DNA of 64,000 bases, taken from the NCBI RefSeq assembly GCF_024198215.1, contig NZ_JAKCFA010000004.1, forward strand, positions 372,001 through 436,000. Direction: 5' to 3'. Below the pieces are notes generated by a model. That model was not told where the DNA came from. It was given only the letters and a program-made list of their open reading frames with translations, and made no database searches. This stretch comes from Myxococcus qinghaiensis. GTDB taxonomy: Bacteria; Myxococcota; Myxococcia; Myxococcales; Myxococcaceae. Of the stretch, positions 52,579 to 59,870 are shown in pieces (the first letter of the stretch is position 1; each line of letters opens with the position of its first letter). Position numbers and translations under genes: made by a program.

Positions 52579-53964
52579 GTGAAAACCCAACGCGAAGACC
52601 TGCCCCATGTGGTCATCCTCGGCGGAGGGTTCGCCGGGCTCCGTGCCGCGCAGCAGCTCCTCAAGGCCCCAGTCCGAATCACCCTGGTGGACCGGCACAA
52701 CCATCATCTCTTCCAGCCGCTGCTGTACCAGGTGGCCACGGCGACGCTGAGCCCCAGTGAAATCGCCGCGCCCCTGCGCGGGCTCCTGGGCCCCAAGGGC
52801 GTGGCGGTGGTGTTGGCGGACGTGACGGGAGTGGACACCGCGGGCAAGCGGGTGCTGCTGTCGGACGGTGAGCTGAACTACGACTTCCTCATCGTCGCCA
52901 CGGGCGCGACGCACTCGTACTTCGGCAATGACCACTGGGCGCGTTTCGCACCGGGCCTCAAGTCCATCGAGGATGCGGTGGAGATTCGGCGTCGCGTCCT
53001 GCTGGCCTACGAGATGGCAGAGCGGGAGACGGACCCGGGCATCCGCCGGGCGCTGCTCAACTTCGTCATCATCGGAGCCGGGCCCACGGGCGTGGAGATG
53101 GCGGGCTCGCTGGCGGAGATAAGTCGGAACTCCCTGCCAGGAGACTTCAAGAACATCGACACACGCGACGCGCGCATCATCCTCATCGAGGGGCTGGGCA
53201 ATGTGCTGCCCGTCTATCCCGATGACCTCACCGACAAGGCCCGGCGCACGTTGGAGAAGCTGGGCGTGGAAGTCCGTACGGGCGCCCGGGTGACGAACAT
53301 CGACGAGTCGGGGGTCTACATCGGCACGGAGCACATCGCGGCCCGCACCGTCATCTGGGCCGCCGGTGTCGCGGCCTCGCCCGTGGCCCGCTCGCTAGGG
53401 GTGCCCCTGGACCGCGCGGGCCGGGTGAACGTGACGCCCGAGCTGACGGTGCCGGGGCACGAAGAGGTCTTCGTCGTGGGTGACCTCGCCTCGCTCAAGC
53501 AGGCGGACGGCACGCCGGTGCCGGGGCTCGCGCCCGCGGCGATGCAGGAAGGCAAGCACGCGGCCCAGAACATCCTCCGCCGGCTGCGAGGGCAGCCGAT
53601 GGTGCCGTTCAAGTACTGGGACCGTGGCTCCTACGCGGTGATTGGCCGCGGCCACGCGGTGGGCATCGCCTTCCGTCGCTTCAAGCAGTCGGGCTTCCTC
53701 GCCTGGTCGGCTTGGCTCCTCATCCACTTGATGTTCCTCATCGGCTTCCGCAGCAAGCTGGCGGTGATGCTCGACTGGGCCTACTCGTATCTGACGTTCA
53801 GCAAGTCGGCCCGCATCATCACCGGCCCCACACCTCGCCTGGACCAGCTCCGCCTCCCGAGCCCGATGGCTCGAGGCGAGCAGATACTGGTGGGGGATGG
53901 GGATGCCGTGACGGCTGTCGCGTCCTCTTCGCGAGGACTGGGGACTCCTCCTTCCCCGCACTGA
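52579..53964 (+). CDS. ndh: Type II NADH:quinone oxidoreductase-like FAD/NAD(P) enzyme
   Basis: This is a 461-residue flavoprotein. The FAD-binding GxGxxG is in HVVILGGGFAGLRAAQQL, then LVDRHNHHLFQPLLYQVATA, the NAD(P)H site FVIIGAGPTGVEMAGSLAEI, VIWAAGVAASP, and the second FAD motif VFVVGDLAS. The C-terminal amphipathic helix region (LAWSAWLLIHLMFLIGFRSKLAVM) is typical of NDH-2, which binds the membrane surface and passes electrons from NADH to quinone without pumping protons. The listed GTG start has no ribosome site of its own; it overlaps a five-codon ORF (MTFLS) with a strong GGAGGGGG. The last 40 residues are Pro/Arg/Ser-rich. Confidence 0.88.
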   Translation: MKTQREDLPHVVILGGGFAGLRAAQQLLKAPVRITLVDRHNHHLFQPLLYQVATATLSPSEIAAPLRGLLGPKGVAVVLADVTGVDTAGKRVLLSDGELNYDFLIVATGATHSYFGNDHWARFAPGLKSIEDAVEIRRRVLLAYEMAERETDPGIRRALLNFVIIGAGPTGVEMAGSLAEISRNSLPGDFKNIDTRDARIILIEGLGNVLPVYPDDLTDKARRTLEKLGVEVRTGARVTNIDESGVYIGTEHIAARTVIWAAGVAASPVARSLGVPLDRAGRVNVTPELTVPGHEEVFVVGDLASLKQADGTPVPGLAPAAMQEGKHAAQNILRRLRGQPMVPFKYWDRGSYAVIGRGHAVGIAFRRFKQSGFLAWSAWLLIHLMFLIGFRSKLAVMLDWAYSYLTFSKSARIITGPTPRLDQLRLPSPMARGEQILVGDGDAVTAVASSSRGLGTPPSPH

Positions 53965-53975
53965 CCCTCCGCGCA

Positions 53976-55610
53976 TTACTCTGGATGCTCGGGTGGACGG
54001 GGGCCGGAAGGCATCCCTGGCCCTCGGGCTCCGGAGCGTGCGTGCGAGGCGCCACCGCCGTGGGTGTTGGCATGCAGCCACCCGCGTCGGTCCAGCGCCC
54101 TGCAGTCGATGGCGAGCTGCATGTCCACGTCCTCGATGCGCCCATGTCCTTCCAGGTCCGCGCGAGTCAGGGCCAGCTTCAGCAGCCGGTCATGCGCGCG
54201 TGCCGACAAGCCATGGTGACGCACCGCCAGCTCGAGCATCCGCTCCGCTCGCGGGCTCAGGATGCAGTGGCGCCGCAGCAGGTGGGAGGGCAGCTGGGCG
54301 TTGCAGTGCACGCCGGGCTCGTCTCGGTATCGCTCCCGCTGGCGTTGGCGCGCGGCCTCCACGCGCTCGCGATGGTGACGGCTCGTGCTCTCTCTGGGCT
54401 CCGCGCGCGCCAGGTGGTGGTACTCCACCGGGCGTGTCTGCAGCGTGATGTCGACGCGGTCCAGCAGCGGGCCGCTGACGCGCGCGTGGTAGTCGAACAC
54501 CCGATGCTCGGGACAGGTGCAGGTGTGGCCCGGCACGTTGAAGTAGCCGCAGGGGCAGGGGTTCATCGCCGCCACCAGCATCACCTGACACGGGTAGCTG
54601 ATGTTCTGGTTCGCCCGCGCGAGGTGGATGATTCCTTCTTCCAGCGGCTGGCGCAGCACCTCCAACACATTGCGCCGGAACTCTGGCAGCTCATCCAGGA
54701 AGAGCACGCCGTGGTGCGCGAGTGAGAGCTCTCCGGGACGTGCCAGGGGGCCGCCGCCCACGAGGCCCGCGTCGGAGAGGGTGTGGTGCGGCGCGCGGAA
54801 GGGCCGCTCCCTCACCAATGCGTGCCCCTCGCCGAGCAGGCCCAGCACCGAGTAGACCTTTGTCACCTCGAGCGCCTCGGTGAAGGTCATCGCCGGAAGG
54901 ATGCTGGGCAGGCGCCGCGCGAGCATCGTCTTGCCGGAGCCCGGAGGTCCGCACATCAGCAAGTTGTGGCCCCCGGCGGCCGCCAGCTCCAGGGCGAGCT
55001 TGAGCTCGGGTTGTCCCCGCACGTCCGCCATGTCGGGCTCGGGTCGCCCCCGGGTCGCCGTCACTGACGGTCCTTCGCGGCGGTATGGAGCGATGACGTG
55101 GGTGCCCGTGAGGTGGTCCACCGCTTCGCGCAGGCTCGTCACCGGAATGACGGACATTCCCTCGACGAGCGCGGCCTCGGCCGCGTTGGCCGCCGGCACC
55201 ATGACGCCCTCGAAGCCCCTGTCTCTCGCCGCCACCGCGAGCGGCAACACGCCCTTGATTCGCTTGAGTGAGCCGTCCAGGGACAGCTCTCCTCCGAAGA
55301 GGTAGCGCGCCAGGGGCTCGTCCTCGAGCAGCTTCGCCGCGGCCAGCACCCCCAGGGCGATGGGCAGCTCGAAGGCCACACCGTCCTTGCGCAAGTCCGC
55401 GGGTGCCAGGTTCACGGTGATGCGCTTCTGCGGCAGCTCGAAGCCCGTGTTCTTCAGCGCGGACACGACGCGCACCTTCGACTCCCTCACCGCGCCCTCT
55501 GGCAGCCCCACCACGTTGAAGTAGGGGAGCCCGAGCGCCATGTCGACCTCGCACTCCACCACCACCGCGTCGATTCCCATCAACGCCCCCGACCGCACCC
55601 TCGCCAGCAT
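53976..55610 (-). CDS. comM: YifB/ComM-type Mg-chelatase-like AAA+ ATPase
   Basis: This is a 544-residue protein. The N-terminal ChlI-like domain (LARVRSGALMGIDAVVVECE, GLPYFNVVGLPEGAVRESK, NLAPADLRKDG) resembles a Lon-protease S16 fold. The AAA+ core follows: Walker A MCGPPGSGKTMLARRLP, Walker B GVLFLDELPEF, MNPCPCGYFN with a Cys cluster (CPCG and CTC), and an arginine-rich lid. ComM is a hexameric branch-migration helicase needed for efficient natural transformation in Gram-negatives. The length is near the family's (about 500-510) plus a low-complexity tail. The ATG at 55610 begins the recognised domain; the frame stays open upstream only by bias. Confidence 0.92.
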   Translation of the reverse strand: MLARVRSGALMGIDAVVVECEVDMALGLPYFNVVGLPEGAVRESKVRVVSALKNTGFELPQKRITVNLAPADLRKDGVAFELPIALGVLAAAKLLEDEPLARYLFGGELSLDGSLKRIKGVLPLAVAARDRGFEGVMVPAANAAEAALVEGMSVIPVTSLREAVDHLTGTHVIAPYRREGPSVTATRGRPEPDMADVRGQPELKLALELAAAGGHNLLMCGPPGSGKTMLARRLPSILPAMTFTEALEVTKVYSVLGLLGEGHALVRERPFRAPHHTLSDAGLVGGGPLARPGELSLAHHGVLFLDELPEFRRNVLEVLRQPLEEGIIHLARANQNISYPCQVMLVAAMNPCPCGYFNVPGHTCTCPEHRVFDYHARVSGPLLDRVDITLQTRPVEYHHLARAEPRESTSRHHRERVEAARQRQRERYRDEPGVHCNAQLPSHLLRRHCILSPRAERMLELAVRHHGLSARAHDRLLKLALTRADLEGHGRIEDVDMQLAIDCRALDRRGWLHANTHGGGASHARSGARGPGMPSGPRPPEHPE

Positions 55611-55836
55611 GTCCCGCCCTTCCCAGACGCCGTGCCCCCTCGCGGAGCAACCCCCGTACCGGCGTCCCCCCGACGTGGAGCCCGCGTCGACCCAATCCCC
55701 CGCGGCGGATGCCCGTCCCAAGGGGCCCTGCGTCACGATTCCAGATGCATTGGATTAGTGCAGAGGGTCTAGCCAGGGCGGGTGAGTCTTGGGTACCTTG
55801 GCGTCCATCTGGGGAACGCAGGGGGAGATGACGCGA

Positions 55837-56481
55837 ATGGGGTCGCAGGTCATTCAACGGCGCCGTCCGGTCCGCATCCGTCGGGCTGACATGAAGCGAG
55901 GCCAGCGGATGAAGGTGGCCTTCGCCATATTCCGCTTCTGCCTCTACGGCATGGTGGGCATCAGCTCGGAGATCTTCTTCTACAACCTGGTGCGCATCGC
56001 GCGGGACGTGCCTGTCCTCGGAGCGCTGTTCCAGTTCCAGTGGCGGGTGGATGACCGGCTCGCCCTCAACGCCATCTGGGACGCGCCCGCAATTACCGCC
56101 TACGGCCAGTGCTCGCTCTGGATGTTCCTCATCTACGGCGTCGCGTGCTTCTTCTTCGTGGAGCCCGTCTATCGCTGGATGCTCTACCAGCACGCCAGCC
56201 TCCGGGCCGTCGTCTACGGCGTCGGCATCCTGCTCTTCGAGGGCTTCAGCGGGGTGATGCTGGAGCGGTTCACCGGCTACCGCATCTGGTACTACGCGGA
56301 CGCGGGCGCCATCTTCTGGGAGATGACGTCGCTCTACATCCTCCCCATCTGGATGGTGACCGGGCTCATCGCCGAGTTCATCTACAGGGAGCTGATGGAC
56401 CCCGACCTCATGGCCGCCTTGGAGTCGCCGCTGCCCGCGACACCCGAGGAGACCGAGGCCTCCTTCCAGCTGATGCGGTAG
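55837..56481 (+). CDS. Integral membrane protein, putative CmpB/PF06541-like
   Basis: This is a 214-residue protein. GGGGGAG lies nine bases before the ATG at 55837; an ATG at 55828 is an alternative but lies directly after it. After a basic N-terminus come about five TM segments: FAIFRFCLYGMVGISSEIFF, CSLWMFLIYGVACFFFVEPV, VVYGVGILLFEGFSGVM, IFWEMTSLYILPIWMVTGLI. The WYYADAG and conserved Glu in TMs recall the PF06541 (ABC-type permease-like, CmpB) family. That assignment is tentative. The last 100 bp overlap the convergent DUF2378 gene. The extreme C-terminus is acidic. Confidence 0.7.
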   Translation: MGSQVIQRRRPVRIRRADMKRGQRMKVAFAIFRFCLYGMVGISSEIFFYNLVRIARDVPVLGALFQFQWRVDDRLALNAIWDAPAITAYGQCSLWMFLIYGVACFFFVEPVYRWMLYQHASLRAVVYGVGILLFEGFSGVMLERFTGYRIWYYADAGAIFWEMTSLYILPIWMVTGLIAEFIYRELMDPDLMAALESPLPATPEETEASFQLMR

Positions 56482-57005
56482 GTGCAGGCGTGGCCGTCGT
56501 AGCCGGACGGCTCCACCTTCACGTCCTGAGCGCCGGCCACCCGCAGCCCCGCGTGGATGATGCCGGCGGTGAAGTCCGGGTAGTCACCCACCTCGTTCAT
56601 CCACAGCTCGAACTGGGTGGGCGTCACCTCCACCAGCTTCGACTCGGTGTAGTTGTTGCCCGCCCGGAAGTTCTGCGTGGCCCGCATGAGCGTCCGGCGC
56701 GGCCCCAGCACCCGCAGCAGCGACAGCACCGCGCGCCCCAGCATCGTTTCGCGGAAGCCCTCGATATAGGCCTCGCCGAGCTTCCACGTGCCGGCGCCGA
56801 TGGCCTCCTGGGGAAAGAGCTCTTCCGCCGCGATTCGCAGGAAGGCCATCCACGACGGGAAGGCGTAGGCGGGACGAAGCTTCTGGTCCACGTCGAGCCC
56901 CGCCTGGCGCAGGCGATTCTTGCAAGCGGGTGTCAGCCGCCCGTGCAGCGCGCGCAGGAAGAGGGCTTCGATGGTCTGTTCAAAGACGAGAAGCTCGTCA
57001 GCCAT
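56382..57005 (-). CDS. TIGR02265/DUF2378 family protein (Myxococcus paralogous family)
   Basis: The 207-residue protein is alpha/beta in character. The pattern FEQTIEALFLRALHGRLTPACKNRLRQAG, then YAFPSWMAFLRIAAEELFP, GAGTWKLGEAYIEGFRETMLG, FRAGNNYTESKLVEVTPTQFELWMNEVGDYPDFTAGII and YRISWK matches the myxobacterial TIGR02265/DUF2378 family, many copies of which occur per genome. Function is unknown; the fold is related to V4R/heme-NO-like ligand-sensing domains according to my memory of the group. The last 34 residues are encoded antisense to the membrane protein gene (100 bp overlap) and look like random tail sequence. Confidence 0.85.
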   Translation of the reverse strand: MADELLVFEQTIEALFLRALHGRLTPACKNRLRQAGLDVDQKLRPAYAFPSWMAFLRIAAEELFPQEAIGAGTWKLGEAYIEGFRETMLGRAVLSLLRVLGPRRTLMRATQNFRAGNNYTESKLVEVTPTQFELWMNEVGDYPDFTAGIIHAGLRVAGAQDVKVEPSGYDGHACTYRISWKEASVSSGVAGSGDSKAAMRSGSISSL

Positions 57006-57085
57006 GAGGAGTGAACTCTAGCCGACGAGCTTCTGATTGTGAACCGCGACTCCAACCCGGAGCGTAGGGCTCCGGGCGGAGGTCT

Positions 57086-57589
57086 TCAAGGAGTCGGCGT
57101 CGGGGCGGGCGCCGGAGTGCCGGTGTCCACCTGGGTGCCCTGGATGATGGCGTTCGACGGCAGCTCGGTCGCCATGGCGAGGACCTTCGCGCCGGCGCCC
57201 TTCGCGCCATCCATGGCCAGGATGAGGCGGCCGTAGTTGGTCGCATCGTCCGCCATGAAGAAGACGACCTTCTCGTCCGCCTTCTTCGCCGCGAGCATCC
57301 GCTTCAGGCGCGGGACGTAGTCGGAGGTGGGGACCTTCTCCGTGTTGATGGAGTAGCCACCATCCTTGTCCAGCAGGACCACCAGCTGCTGGTCATTGTT
57401 TTCAGGTGGCGGTTCGTTCTCCACCTCGGTGTCCGGCACGCGCACCAGGATGTCCTTCTCCAGGAGCGGCGTGACGACCATGAAGATGATGAGGAGCACC
57501 AACACCACGTCCACCAGCGGCGTGACGTTGATCTCCGAGTTGGGCGGCGTTTGCGGCTTCACCCACTGACGCTGCTTGTGCCCGGCCAT
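57086..57589 (-). CDS. exbD: ExbD/TolR-family biopolymer transport protein (copy 1)
   Basis: This is a 167-residue single-pass protein. The N-terminal VTPLVDVVLVLLIIFMVVTPL helix carries the functional Asp27 that conducts protons with ExbB. The periplasmic domain follows (VVLLDKDGGYSINTEKVPTSDYVPRLKRML, VVFFMADDATNYGRLILAMDGAK), with a Pro/Ala/Thr tail. It would energise TonB from the proton gradient. It follows the second exbD with stop and start sharing one base (TAATG). A 65-nt block over the TM is identical to that in the neighbouring exbD. Confidence 0.9.
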   Translation of the reverse strand: MAGHKQRQWVKPQTPPNSEINVTPLVDVVLVLLIIFMVVTPLLEKDILVRVPDTEVENEPPPENNDQQLVVLLDKDGGYSINTEKVPTSDYVPRLKRMLAAKKADEKVVFFMADDATNYGRLILAMDGAKGAGAKVLAMATELPSNAIIQGTQVDTGTPAPAPTPTP

Positions 57590-58002
57590 TACTTCTTCTC
57601 CTCGACGCCGAGCGCGATCTGCTTGGCCTTGGCCTTGCGGGCCACGTCCAGCACCCTGCGCACGTCGCCCACGTTCACCGTGTTGTCACCCTTGAGCAGG
57701 ATCTTCTTGCCCGGGTCCTTCGCCAGCTCCTCCGCCAGTCGGTCCTGGAGAGCCTGCTCGTCCACCTGGTCATTCTCCAGGAACACCTTCTTGTCCGGAG
57801 TGATGGAGACGTAGAGAGGGTCTGAGTCCTTGCCCTTCTCCTTCTCGATTTCGGTGGCCTTCGGCAGCTCCACGGACTTGCCGCGCTGGAGCATGGGGGT
57901 GACGACCATGAAGATGATGAGGAGCACCAACACCACGTCCACCAGCGGCGTGACGTTGATCTCGCTCTTGATGCCCCCCTTGGGGCCAGCTGACATTCCC
58001 AT
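57589..58002 (-). CDS. exbD: ExbD/TolR-family biopolymer transport protein (copy 2)
   Basis: This is a 137-residue ExbD. The TM helix (VTPLVDVVLVLLIIFMVV) has the proton-carrying Asp22, followed by a periplasmic domain with PLYVSITPDKKVFLENDQVD and GKKILLKGDNTVNVGDVRRVLDVAR. Two different ExbD proteins next to one ExbB are unusual in enterics but frequent in myxobacteria and Bacteroidetes. They may form mixed ExbB5-ExbD2 complexes (inference). The gene is downstream of exbB by 128 bp and overlaps the first exbD by one base. Confidence 0.9.
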   Translation of the reverse strand: MGMSAGPKGGIKSEINVTPLVDVVLVLLIIFMVVTPMLQRGKSVELPKATEIEKEKGKDSDPLYVSITPDKKVFLENDQVDEQALQDRLAEELAKDPGKKILLKGDNTVNVGDVRRVLDVARKAKAKQIALGVEEKK

Positions 58003-58130
58003 GCGTTTAACCTGCTTCCAGGTGGTGGAAGCCCGCCGTCCCGGGTGGCGTCGCAGGCCCCCTGGTTTCAGGGGCCGCGTTCACGTCGGGAGGCGGGCCT
58101 CGGGTCGTCCCCGGGCTCGCCGGTGACTGC

Positions 58131-58814
58131 TCAGGCCGCGTGCGAGGAGTGCGCGCCGCCGCCCATGTGGCGGGCGACCACGTCGAGGAACTCGTTGGAG
58201 GACTCGGAGATGTCCACCGAGCGAGCATCCACCCAGCCCTGAAGGAAGTTGTACGCCATCACCGCGGGGATGGCGACCAACAGACCGAAGGCCGTGGTGA
58301 TGAGCGCCTCGGCGATACCGGCCGAGATGGTGCCCAGACCGCCGGAGCCGGCCGCCGCCATCAGCTGGAAGGCGTTGACGATACCCATCGTCGTGCCGAG
58401 CAGACCGACGAACGGAGCCGTGGAGCCGACCGTGGCCAGCAGGCCCAGGCCACGCTTCATGCTCTGCACCTCGCGCTGCGCCTGGCGCTCCAGCGCCCGC
58501 GCCACCGACTCCACCGCGATGTCCTTGTTGTTGGGGCTGATGCGGTACGCCGTGAGGCCGGAGTTGATCACCCGACCCAGGTGGCCCACGTCCTTGCCCA
58601 GGTTCGTGTTCGCCGCGGTGGTCAGGTCGCCCTTCGCCAGGATGGCACCCATCTTGGCGGCGAAGTTGCGGCTGTCGGACCGGGTCTTGCGGAAGACGAT
58701 CATCCGCTCCGCCATCACGACCAGGGACGCCACCGACATGATGGCCAGGGTGAAGATGATCATACGGGCGAAGGTGCCCGTGTGGTGCCAAATATCGATG
58801 AGAGTGAATTGCAT
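58131..58814 (-). CDS. exbB: ExbB/TolQ/MotA-family proton channel
   Basis: This 227-residue protein has three TM helices: about 16-34 (MIIFTLAIMSVASLVVMAE), 120-150 and 165-195. The conserved TM2/TM3 region reads LGLLATVGSTAPFVGLLGTTMGIVNAFQ, then GGLGTISAGIAEALITTAFGLLVAIPAVMAYNFL, with the channel-lining Thr and Glu of the MotA/TolQ/ExbB family. Together with ExbD it forms the inner-membrane motor that drives TonB. It is upstream of both exbD genes and downstream of tonB by 72 bp, so tonB-exbB-exbD-exbD reads as one operon on the minus strand. Confidence 0.93.
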   Translation of the reverse strand: MQFTLIDIWHHTGTFARMIIFTLAIMSVASLVVMAERMIVFRKTRSDSRNFAAKMGAILAKGDLTTAANTNLGKDVGHLGRVINSGLTAYRISPNNKDIAVESVARALERQAQREVQSMKRGLGLLATVGSTAPFVGLLGTTMGIVNAFQLMAAAGSGGLGTISAGIAEALITTAFGLLVAIPAVMAYNFLQGWVDARSVDISESSNEFLDVVARHMGGGAHSSHAA

Positions 58815-58886
58815 GGCTTGGTTAAGCGCTCCTCCTCACGAGCGCGGGGTGGTCGGCGGTGCTGCTTTCTCTACGACGCGCCCGGA

Positions 58887-59639
58887 TCAGCGCGGCAACT
58901 TCAGATTCAGGGTGAAGGTGTAATCCACCTGGACCGGACGGCCCTGGAACGTGACGGGCTTGTAGCGTGACGAGGCCAGGGCGTCCATGACGGCCTGTTC
59001 CATGTGGGGCAGGGGCTTGATGATTCGGCAGCGCTCCACACGGCCTTCCACGGTGATGACGCACTTGACGATCATCGTGCCCTGCACGCGGGACTCGAGC
59101 GCCTCACGCGTGTACTCGGGCTGCGGGCCGGAGACCTTCTCCGGACGGGTCATGCCCGCACCGAACGGCAGCACTTCCGTCCCCGTCCCGCCCAACTGCC
59201 CACCGACCACGCCGCCAATCACGCCACCGACGACGCCGCCCACCACACCGCCGGCGACCCCGCCCTCGACGCCGCCCTCGACCTGCTCCTCGCTGGCCTC
59301 CTCGGGAGCCTCTTCCGGCTCTTCGGCCGGCTCGGCCTCCTTGGGGACCTCTTTCGGGATCTCCTTGGGCTGGACGATGGTGTCGGGCTTCTTGGGCTTC
59401 TTGGGGGTCGTCTTCGGCTTGGTGCTCGCCGCCGGGGGAGGAGGCGGCGGGGGAGGAGGCGGCGGGGCCATGGTGGCCTTCAGCGTCACCTCGATCTCCT
59501 TCTCCTCCTCGACCGGTTCCCGTGTCGACAGGAAGTAGGCCACGCCGAACAACGCGACGTGCAGGATCACGGAGATGGTGGTCCCCACGCCGAACCGCGC
59601 TCTGGGCGCCTGACCGCGGTCAAGGACTGAATCAAACAT
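58887..59639 (-). CDS. tonB: TonB energy-transducing protein with Pro- and Gly-Val-rich linker
   Basis: This is a 250-residue protein. The N-terminal TM has the Ser23-x3-His27 pattern typical of TonB (TTISVILHVALFGVAYFLS). It is followed by an acidic bit, a run of eleven prolines, a Lys/Pro segment, an acidic PEEAPEEASEE stretch, then an unusual (GGV)-type stretch (VEGGVEGGVAGGVVGGVVGG), and finally the TonB C-terminal domain: PEYTREALESRVQGTMIVKC, VTVEGRVERCRIIKPLP, ALASSRYKPVTFQGRPVQVDY. It links the ExbBD motor to an outer-membrane receptor. A promoter is visible upstream, divergent from the oar-like gene. Confidence 0.93.
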   Translation of the reverse strand: MFDSVLDRGQAPRARFGVGTTISVILHVALFGVAYFLSTREPVEEEKEIEVTLKATMAPPPPPPPPPPPAASTKPKTTPKKPKKPDTIVQPKEIPKEVPKEAEPAEEPEEAPEEASEEQVEGGVEGGVAGGVVGGVVGGVIGGVVGGQLGGTGTEVLPFGAGMTRPEKVSGPQPEYTREALESRVQGTMIVKCVITVEGRVERCRIIKPLPHMEQAVMDALASSRYKPVTFQGRPVQVDYTFTLNLKLPR

Positions 59640-59701
59640 GTACTAGACTCCTCATCACCAGTGGACACCCACCACGCCCCGCCCGGCTGAAAGGGCGCGC
59701 T

Positions 59702-59729
59702 ACCATACAGAAACGCGTTCCGGGTTCAA
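59702..59729 (-). promoter_or_regulatory. Promoter candidate for the tonB operon
   Basis: On the minus strand TTGAAC (59729-59724) and TATGGT (59707-59702) are separated by 16 bp. The start codon of tonB is about 63 bp downstream. Confidence 0.55.
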
Positions 59730-59793
59730 GCAAGCACGGTCAAGGGTAGCTGACGTGATCGCGCAATTGCCCCACTGGTTACCAAAAAGCAAC

Positions 59794-59827
59794 GGTCTAT
59801 TGACAACTGATAGACCTCGGATATTTT
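59794..59827 (+). promoter_or_regulatory. Promoter of the oar-like gene with an overlapping perfect dyad
   Basis: TTGACA (59800-59805) and TATTTT (59822-59827) have 16 bp between them. A perfect inverted repeat GGTCTAT-N9-ATAGACC (59794-59816) covers the -35 and could be an operator. The start codon is 44 bp from the -10. Confidence 0.6.
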
Positions 59828-59870
59828 CCCCAGTCATTTTCAGTTGCAGCCCACCTTGGAGGGGTCTGGT

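Noticed and set aside
58056-58076. Terminator or attenuator between exbB and exbD (GGCCCCCT/AGGGGCC)
   Set aside because: The stem needs a bulge and has no T tract, and the genes are expected to be co-transcribed; it may be a processing site but the evidence is thin.
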